In this document: piece by piece, positions 58,081 through 64,000 of the stretch
How positions within the stretch are numbered: the stretch's first letter is position 1
Layout: each line of letters opens with the position of its first letter
Assembly (NCBI GenBank): GCA_021166775.1
Contig: JAJPEQ010000010.1
Span: 62,001 to 126,000, forward strand
Origin: Comamonas sp.
Lineage (GTDB): Bacteria > Pseudomonadota > Gammaproteobacteria > Burkholderiales > Burkholderiaceae_C
Direction of reading: 5' to 3'
DNA: 64,000 nucleotides
Made by a program: the position numbers and the translations under genes
The notes under the pieces: generated by a model
Told to the model about the DNA's origin: nothing
Database searches by the model: none
Seen by the model: the letters and a program-made list of their open reading frames with translations, nothing else

Positions 58081-60009
58081 CTACACCACCGGCTCCGGCG
58101 CAAACAGCGTGCAGTCCGCGCGCAGTTTGTGCATGTCGCCCACGCGGCGCGTGTAGCCGATGCGATCGAAGTATTCCAGAATCTGAATGGCCCGCTTGCG
58201 CCCGAGGCCGGTCGCGTCGCGAAACTGTGCGGCCAGCACCACACCGCCGTGCGCCGCGCCGACGCCACGCGCCAGCTGAGCGAGTTCATGCATCGTCGGC
58301 GGCGGGTAGTACAGGTCCTTGACGATCTGGTGCAGCTCACCGCGGCGCGCCAGGCGCGCGAGCGTGGTGCGCACCAGCGGCTCGGGCTCTTTCGTGTCGC
58401 GCGCCATGTCGCGCGCCCAGGCGCCCTCGAAGCGCGCGGCGGCGAGCAGCGGCGCCACCTTCTGCGCGATGCGCGTCTCGGTCTCCGAGAGCTGCGCGCC
58501 GTGCTCGGGCAGGTGCACCACCGCGCCGTGCAACACCACCTGCCCCGCCGCCGCCATGCTCGCGAGCAGCGCTTGCCAGAGCGCGGGCGGCAGGCGCGGG
58601 GTGGCCAGGCGGCGCAGGCGCGCGCTGTCCGGGCCCAGCTCGTCCGGCTGGCGCCCATGAAAGGCGGCGAGCGCCGCCAGCGCCGCGGCGGCGCTCGCCT
58701 GTGCTTGCGCGGCACCCAGCGCCTGCCCGCCCTGCGCGAGCGCGGCCTTTTTTTCGAAGTCATCCGGCAGACCCGCCAGCCCCTGCGCGGCGGCAAAACG
58801 CGCCAGGTCCACCCCGTGGGGCGTCGCGGCGAGCAGGGCCGAGAAGCGCTCGCCGCGGCCGGGCTGGCGCAGCGCCGCCAGTTCCGCCAGGCGCTGCGGC
58901 GTGCGCCGGTAGCGCGTGGGCGCGAACGGGTCGAGCACGCGGCCACCGGCGAGCGTGCGGCTCGCGGCGCTGTCGCGCAGCAGCACGCGCTCGTCATGCC
59001 AGGCGCCCACGGGGCTGGCCAGCACGAGCTGCACCAGCGCCGTGGCGCCGGGCGCGAGCCGCTCGGCATCGAGCAGCGCCACGGTGGCGGCCACGTGCGC
59101 CGCGCCGATGTGCGCCTGCACGTGCGCACCCGAGCGCAGCGGCTGCGCTTCGCCCGGCCAGAGCGTGAGCCAGGCATCGAGCCGCTGCGTGGCCAGCCGC
59201 ACGGCAGGCGCCACAAGCCACTGCCCGCGCGCCACCGCCTCGCGCGCCAGTCCCGCGAGCCCCACGGCGCAGCGCTGCCCGGCCCACGCCTGCTGCACCG
59301 GCTGGTGTTGCGCCTGCAGACTGCGCACGCGCACCATGGCGGGGGCACCCGGGGTGGACGGCGCGAGCGCCAGCTCGTCGCCCACGCGCACGCAGCCCGC
59401 GTGGATGGTGCCAGCCACCACCGTGCCCATGCCCTGCAGGGTGAAGGCGCGGTCGATCGCGAGGCGAAACGCCAGCGGCTCCTGCGCCGCCGCGTCGGCG
59501 TGCGCCTGTTCCCGCGCGTCGGCGAGCAGCCGGGCGCGCAAGGCGTCGATGCCCGCGCCGGTCTGCGCACTGACCTCCACGATGGGCACGCCTTGCAGGC
59601 TCGTGCCCGCGAGCATCGTGGCGATCTCGGCGCGCAGCGTGGACACGCAGCCCTCGGCCGCGCGGTCGATCTTGGTGATCACCACCGCGCCGCGCGCAAT
59701 CCCGAGCAGCGAGAGCACGGCCAGGTGCTCGCGCGTCTGCGGCATGGGGCCGTCGTCCGCGGCCACCAGCAGCAGCGCGTAGTCGATGCCGCTGGCGCCC
59801 GCGACCATCGTGTGCACCAGCCGCTCGTGACCGGGTACGTCGATGAAGCCGATGCGCTCGCCACCCGGCGCATCGAGAAAAGCGTAGCCCAGCTCGATGC
59901 TGATGCCGCGCTTCTTCTCCTCGGGCAGGCGGTCGGTATCGACCCCGGTGAGTGCGTGCACCAGCGTGGTCTTGCCGTGATCGATATGGCCTGCGGTCCC
60001 GACGATCAT
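58081..60009 (-). CDS. selB: Selenocysteine-specific elongation factor SelB
   Basis: A 642-residue GTPase that carries Sec-tRNA to UGA codons bearing a SECIS hairpin. N-terminal G domain with GHIDHGKTTL (residues 7-16), DVPGHE and TKID; EF-Tu-like beta-barrel domains; then C-terminal winged-helix domains that read the mRNA hairpin (KRAIQILEYFDRIGYTRRVGD at the end). It lies 21 bases after selA and just before selC on the same strand. Confidence 0.97.
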   Translation of the reverse strand: MIVGTAGHIDHGKTTLVHALTGVDTDRLPEEKKRGISIELGYAFLDAPGGERIGFIDVPGHERLVHTMVAGASGIDYALLLVAADDGPMPQTREHLAVLSLLGIARGAVVITKIDRAAEGCVSTLRAEIATMLAGTSLQGVPIVEVSAQTGAGIDALRARLLADAREQAHADAAAQEPLAFRLAIDRAFTLQGMGTVVAGTIHAGCVRVGDELALAPSTPGAPAMVRVRSLQAQHQPVQQAWAGQRCAVGLAGLAREAVARGQWLVAPAVRLATQRLDAWLTLWPGEAQPLRSGAHVQAHIGAAHVAATVALLDAERLAPGATALVQLVLASPVGAWHDERVLLRDSAASRTLAGGRVLDPFAPTRYRRTPQRLAELAALRQPGRGERFSALLAATPHGVDLARFAAAQGLAGLPDDFEKKAALAQGGQALGAAQAQASAAAALAALAAFHGRQPDELGPDSARLRRLATPRLPPALWQALLASMAAAGQVVLHGAVVHLPEHGAQLSETETRIAQKVAPLLAAARFEGAWARDMARDTKEPEPLVRTTLARLARRGELHQIVKDLYYPPPTMHELAQLARGVGAAHGGVVLAAQFRDATGLGRKRAIQILEYFDRIGYTRRVGDMHKLRADCTLFAPEPVV

Positions 60010-60030
60010 GGAGGGCTCGGTCGATGGCGA

Positions 60031-61500
60031 TCAGCGCTTGCCGGGCAGGCGCAAAAGGCCGATCTGATCCAGAAGCTGCGCCGGCCTTTCGAGGCAGCGC
60101 ATGTCCAGCAGCAACCGGTCTTCGTGGATGCGCCCGATCACCGGCATGGGCAGGGCACGCAATGCGGCGCACAGGGCTTCGAGCGCCCGGCCCGTTCCCG
60201 CCGTGTCCACCGGCGCGAGCGCCAGGCCGCTGGACGGCAGGCGCTCCACGGGCAGCGACCCCGAACCGATCTGCCCCTGCAGCGCCACCTGCTGCACGCT
60301 GTAGCGCGGCGCCAGCGCCACCTGCAGTGCGGGCGCCGCGGCGCGGGCCGTGGCTTCGATCGCGGCCAGCGGCCGCGTGAGCAGGCGCAGCGTGGGCAGG
60401 TCCTGCGTCAGGCGCTCGGGGCGCAGGTACAGCCGCAGCGTGGCCTCGAGCGCCGCCAGCGGCAGTTTGCTCATGCGCAGCGCGCGCTTCATGGGGTGCG
60501 CCTTGATGCGCGCCACGAGATCCTTGCGCCCGACGATGAGACCCGCCTGCGGGCCGCCCAGCAGCTTGTCGCCGCTGAAGGTCACGAGCGCGCAGCCATC
60601 GGCCAGCATCTGCCGCGGCGTCGGCTCCAGGGGCAGGCCGTAGGCGCTCAGGTCGATCAGCGCGCCGCTGCCCAGGTCGGTCACCAGCGGCAGGCCGTGC
60701 GCGGCGGCGATCGGCGCGAGCTGTGCCTCGGCCACGGCGCTGGTGAAGCCCTGCACCTGGTAGTTGCTGGTGTGCACCTTCATGAGCAGCGCGGTGTGTT
60801 CGCCGATCGCGCCTTCGTAATCGCGCGGGTGGGTGCGGTTGGTCGTGCCCACCTCGACGAGACGCGCGCCCGCGCTCTGCATCACGTCGGGCATGCGAAA
60901 CGCGCCGCCGATCTCGACGAGCTCGCCGCGCGAGACGATCACCTCGCGCCCGCTGGCGAGCGCCGCCAGCGTGAGCAGCACGGCCGCCGCGTTGTTGTTC
61001 ACCACCGTCGCGGCCTCGGCCCCGGTGAGCTCGCACAGCAGGCCTTCGACGATGCTGTCGCGGTCACCGCGCCGGCCCGTGACCAGATCGAACTCCAGGT
61101 TGTTGGGCGCGGCCATCATTGCGGCGATGTGCGCGATGGCGGCTTCGGGCAGCAACGCGCGCCCGAGGTTGGTGTGCAGCACCGTGCCCGTGAGGTTGAG
61201 CACGGTGCGCATGCGCGGCGCCAGGCGCTCGTGCACGCGCCGCGCCAGCGCATCGGCCAGCGCATCGGGCGCCAGCGCGTCCACGCCCAGGCCGCCGGCC
61301 ACAGCCAGTGCGCGCAGCTCGGTCAACAGCGCGCGCGCCGTCTGGGCCACCAGCGTGTGGCCATGCGCCATGACCAGCGCCTGCACGGCCGACAGGCGCA
61401 GCAAACGATCGAGCGCTGGCAGATCCTGCGGCCGGGCGGCATTCGACGTATGGGGTTCGGCCGACGAACCGTGAACCACGGATTCTTCAGGCAGCAGCAT
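60031..61500 (-). CDS. selA: L-seryl-tRNA(Sec) selenium transferase SelA
   Basis: A PLP enzyme converting Ser-tRNA(Sec) to Sec-tRNA(Sec) with selenophosphate. 489 residues. The PLP lysine is Lys312 in VTFSGDKLLGGPQAG. NLTGTVLHTNLGRALL and GDRDSIVEGLL are conserved. The ATG at 61500 shares one base with the fdhE stop codon (TGATG); a TTG one codon earlier is an alternative. selD is not in the window and must be elsewhere. Confidence 0.96.
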   Translation of the reverse strand: MLLPEESVVHGSSAEPHTSNAARPQDLPALDRLLRLSAVQALVMAHGHTLVAQTARALLTELRALAVAGGLGVDALAPDALADALARRVHERLAPRMRTVLNLTGTVLHTNLGRALLPEAAIAHIAAMMAAPNNLEFDLVTGRRGDRDSIVEGLLCELTGAEAATVVNNNAAAVLLTLAALASGREVIVSRGELVEIGGAFRMPDVMQSAGARLVEVGTTNRTHPRDYEGAIGEHTALLMKVHTSNYQVQGFTSAVAEAQLAPIAAAHGLPLVTDLGSGALIDLSAYGLPLEPTPRQMLADGCALVTFSGDKLLGGPQAGLIVGRKDLVARIKAHPMKRALRMSKLPLAALEATLRLYLRPERLTQDLPTLRLLTRPLAAIEATARAAAPALQVALAPRYSVQQVALQGQIGSGSLPVERLPSSGLALAPVDTAGTGRALEALCAALRALPMPVIGRIHEDRLLLDMRCLERPAQLLDQIGLLRLPGKR

Positions 61501-62531
61501 CAAGGGGCTCCCGGTTCGGCTTCAGGATCGCCAAAAAGCAGCAGCATGTTGGTGCCACTGCGCACGTAGCCCTCCTCGGACACCAGAAGATCGAGCGTGA
61601 GCGTGGCCAGATCGTCGGCCACGGGCTCGACATGCACCTCGCGCGCCATGTGCATGGTCTTGAGGTAATGGTGGCATTCGTCGCAGGTCTCGGCCTCGAT
61701 CGCGGGTGCCTTCTCGGGTTCGGCGGTGGCCTGGGCGGACTGCAGGCCGCGGTAGCGCACGCTCTTGTCGGAGAAGCACTGCGTGCACTGCACACGCTCC
61801 ATCAGCCACTGTGTGCCGCACAGACTGCAGCACAGGTAGCGCTGGCCTTCCTGCCGGCCGCCCACGCGCGTGAGGCTGGCCACGGGCGCACTGCCGCAGC
61901 AGGGGCAGCGGTTGCTGTTCTCGACCGGGTGAAAAACCTTCGGGCCCAACGCGCTGGTGCGCGTGACCAGGTGCGCCCAATACAGCTGCAGGCCCGCGGC
62001 AATGAGCGGCGCCGTGGCCAGGTCGAGCCCCAGCGTGATGCCCGCGAGCAGCCGGTCGGCCTGCTGCTCCAGCGTCTGGTCGGGCAGGCCGATGACGGCC
62101 GACACGCCCGTGCGCGCCGGGCTGTCGGCCGGGAGCTTGCCAAGCACCTGCGCCAGCAGCGCGCGCAGTTCGCCGCGCCAGGCCGGATCGCGCGGCCAGG
62201 CCTCGGTGGCCAGCAGGGGCCGCCCTTCGGCCGCGGCCGCGTCGATCTGTTCCTGCGTGGGCAGGGGCACCGGCGCGAACTCGGACAGGCGCGCATGCTG
62301 CGCCTCGCAGACCACGGCCATGAACATCAGGTAGTCGCGCATCGGATGGTCCGCGGCTTTCTGGCGCAGACGCAGCGCGCGCTCGGCAAAGAGGCTGGCG
62401 CGCTTGGGCAGGAGCAGCAGCGGCACGTCGATCGACGAGCGCAGTGCAATCTCTTCGGGCGTGTGCTGAAACGGTTGGTAGTCGGGCGAGTTCAAGGGCG
62501 TATCGGCAAAAAAGAAGCTGCCCCGGCGCAT
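61500..62531 (-). CDS. fdhE: Formate dehydrogenase accessory protein FdhE
   Basis: A 343-residue iron-binding accessory protein needed for active respiratory formate dehydrogenase. Paired CxxC motifs: CPCCGSAPVA, LCCSLCGTQW, CTQCFSDKSV and CDECHHYLK. An N-terminal helical region with FADTPLNSPDY. It lies between the structural genes and selA, linking the two sets in one operon. Confidence 0.95.
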   Translation of the reverse strand: MRRGSFFFADTPLNSPDYQPFQHTPEEIALRSSIDVPLLLLPKRASLFAERALRLRQKAADHPMRDYLMFMAVVCEAQHARLSEFAPVPLPTQEQIDAAAAEGRPLLATEAWPRDPAWRGELRALLAQVLGKLPADSPARTGVSAVIGLPDQTLEQQADRLLAGITLGLDLATAPLIAAGLQLYWAHLVTRTSALGPKVFHPVENSNRCPCCGSAPVASLTRVGGRQEGQRYLCCSLCGTQWLMERVQCTQCFSDKSVRYRGLQSAQATAEPEKAPAIEAETCDECHHYLKTMHMAREVHVEPVADDLATLTLDLLVSEEGYVRSGTNMLLLFGDPEAEPGAP

Positions 62532-62573
62532 CAGGCGCCCGCAGGCAGCTCGTGTTTCAACAAAAGGGCTTCT

Positions 62574-63206
62574 TCATTTCTTGGAGGCCTTCATCTGGTC
62601 GCGATACCACAGCGGATGGTGATGTCTGGCCCAGGCGCTGCTGACGCTGCCGCGCACCATCGCGCCCAGCGTGCCTTTGACCCAGATGGCCGCATAGGCA
62701 TGCACGATCACCCCGAGCACGAGCACGAAGGCCGCGAGCGCATGCAGCAGAACGGCCACGCGCTGCAGCGGAATCGGCACGCTGGCGGCGAACCAGGCTT
62801 GCCAGAACATGACCCCCGTCACCAGCAGCACGACAAGGCACAGCGTGAACAGCCAGAAGACGACCTTCTGCCCCCCGTTGTACTTGCCCACGGCGGGCAT
62901 TTTCACGGCGTTGCCCTTGGAGATCATCGCACCGGCCTTGCCCAGCCACTCGGAGTCTTCCTTGCGCCAGACGTTGGCCCCCACGAACATGAAGAACATG
63001 CCCAGGAACAGCACGAACATCGCGATGCCGAGGTAAGGATGCAGGATGCGCGTCCACTGCGGGCCGCCCAGCAGGTTGCTGAGCCAGAACAGCGCCGGGT
63101 GAAAGAGCGCGAAGCCCGAGGCGGCCGCGAGCACGAAGCACGTGACCACCGCCCAGTGGTTGGAGCGCTGGCCCGCGTCGTAACGTTGCACTTGGGGGGT
63201 TTTCAT
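62574..63206 (-). CDS. fdnI: Formate dehydrogenase cytochrome b556 subunit (gamma)
   Basis: A 210-residue membrane subunit with four hydrophobic helices. It opens with [25 protein letters not shown], which carries a haem-ligand histidine, and has further histidines in [12 protein letters not shown] and [21 protein letters not shown]. It passes electrons to the quinone pool. Overlaps fdnH by four bases (63203-63206). Confidence 0.94.
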   Translation of the reverse strand: MKTPQVQRYDAGQRSNHWAVVTCFVLAAASGFALFHPALFWLSNLLGGPQWTRILHPYLGIAMFVLFLGMFFMFVGANVWRKEDSEWLGKAGAMISKGNAVKMPAVGKYNGGQKVVFWLFTLCLVVLLVTGVMFWQAWFAASVPIPLQRVAVLLHALAAFVLVLGVIVHAYAAIWVKGTLGAMVRGSVSSAWARHHHPLWYRDQMKASKK

Positions 63207-64000
63207 GACCGGTCTCCTTGCGTGCTGTTCTCGGTTTCATCTTCCGGCGCCTCCAGCGGCCCCTTGCGCAGGTAGTGGAACCACCCGGCAAACGCCGCGC
63301 CCACCATGACCGCCAGGCCGATGGGCTTGGCCAGCCCCTTCCAGAGCGAGACCATGGGGCTGATGCTCGGATCGCGCGGCAGGCCCGTGAGCTCGGGCCG
63401 GTCGGCGTGCTTGAGCACGTACATGACGTGCGTGCCCCCCACGCCCGCCGGGTTGTAGACCCCGGCGTTCTTGTAGCCGCGCTCCTTGAGCTCGGCGGTG
63501 CGCTGCACCGCGTGCTCGAGCATGTCTTCCTTGGGCCCGAAGGTGATCGAGCCCGTGGGGCAGGCCTTGACGCAGGCGGGCTCGATCCCCTCGCTCACCC
63601 GGTCGGAGCACAAGGAGCATTTGTACGCCTTGTTGTCCTTGGGGCTGATGCGCGGGATGTCGAACGGGCAGCCCTTGATGCAGTAGCCGCAGCCGATGCA
63701 GTGCTCGCTGATGAAGTCCACGATGCCGTTGGCGTACTTGACGATGGCCCCGGGCGAAGGGCAGGCCTTCAGGCACCCGGGGTCTTCGCAGTGCATGCAG
63801 CCGTCCTTGCGGATCAGCCATTCGAGATGATCCTGCTCGGGCTCCACCTCGAAGTAACGCATCAGCGTCCAGGTCTGGCCGGACAGGTCGGCCGGGTTGT
63901 CGTAGACACCGATGTTGGTGCCCACCTCGTCGCGCAGGTCGTTCCACTCCGAGCACGCCACCTGGCAGGCCTTGCAGCCGATGCACTTGGAGACGTCGAT
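63203..64000 (-). CDS. fdnH: Formate dehydrogenase iron-sulfur subunit (beta), 5' end beyond the window
   Basis: A partial gene; the visible 265 codons run from the right edge to the stop at 63203. [4Fe-4S] motifs: [16 protein letters not shown] at the edge, [29 protein letters not shown] and [22 protein letters not shown] single C-terminal membrane anchor ([20 protein letters not shown]). The catalytic, probably selenocysteine-containing alpha subunit should lie just upstream, outside the window. Confidence 0.95.
   Translation of the reverse strand: MDVSKCIGCKACQVACSEWNDLRDEVGTNIGVYDNPADLSGQTWTLMRYFEVEPEQDHLEWLIRKDGCMHCEDPGCLKACPSPGAIVKYANGIVDFISEHCIGCGYCIKGCPFDIPRISPKDNKAYKCSLCSDRVSEGIEPACVKACPTGSITFGPKEDMLEHAVQRTAELKERGYKNAGVYNPAGVGGTHVMYVLKHADRPELTGLPRDPSISPMVSLWKGLAKPIGLAVMVGAAFAGWFHYLRKGPLEAPEDETENSTQGDRS

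Noticed and set aside
58063-61569. Open reading frame of about 1170 codons opposite selB and selA
   Set aside because: Shadow of two full-length, motif-complete genes; also would run through the tRNA-Sec region, which has a clear cloverleaf.

Overview
The window is about 68% G+C and reads as the chromosome of a denitrifying beta-proteobacterium. Gene content, protein style and a family of short palindromic repeats typical of Acidovorax-type genomes point to the Comamonadaceae (Burkholderiales). This placement is inference from content; no 16S rRNA gene is present. Coding density is very high. No gap between genes exceeds 200 bases, and many genes in the same operon overlap by four bases (ATGA).

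Layout. 1-16048: housekeeping genes. These are a truncated cyclic-nucleotide-binding regulator, mnmE and an MFS transporter, nitronate monooxygenase, a lipopolysaccharide-type glycosyltransferase with an O-antigen-ligase-like protein, a zinc-finger protein with ilvE, radA with a small membrane protein, alr, lplT, an EamA transporter, a ProQ-type RNA chaperone, and glcF-glcE without glcD. 16126-20364: two consecutive PII/ammonium-transporter operons (glnK2-amtB2 and torF-glnK-amtB), each with its own sigma-54-type promoter and NtrC-like sites. 20495-23547: comM, a RES/Xre toxin-antitoxin pair with a visible promoter and operator, and a decayed glutathione S-transferase. 23656-28310: a branched-chain-amino-acid-type ABC transporter compressed into three genes (LivG-LivF fusion, LivH-LivM fusion, binding protein). 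28495-30192: fpr and prmB. 30318-35599: a trans-4-hydroxy-L-proline degradation operon with its own GntR/FCD regulator and a palindromic operator.

35770-44824: a complete nosRZDFYLX cluster for nitrous oxide reductase, all on the minus strand. 44991-54508: a GAF-Fis regulator divergent from a coxSLM-DEG-xdhC-mocA cluster that encodes a form II carbon-monoxide-dehydrogenase-like molybdenum hydroxylase with its maturation factors. 54570-56401: metX-metW behind a SAM-II riboswitch and an intrinsic terminator. 56535-57871: an AhpD-like protein, an orphan GcvH-like lipoyl protein and a DsrE-like protein. 57977-64000: formate dehydrogenase genes (fdnH partial, fdnI, fdhE) followed by selA, selB and tRNA-Sec, a full selenocysteine cassette.

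Together these describe a respiratory generalist. It can respire N2O, oxidise formate through a probable selenoenzyme whose catalytic subunit would lie just beyond the right edge, use hydroxyproline and amino acids, and respond to nitrogen limitation. The most unusual observations are a dispersed palindromic repeat that appears inside at least three reading frames (glcE, prmB and the linker of the LivG-LivF fusion), the transporter and oxidoreductase fusions themselves, and the orphan lipoyl/DsrE pair.
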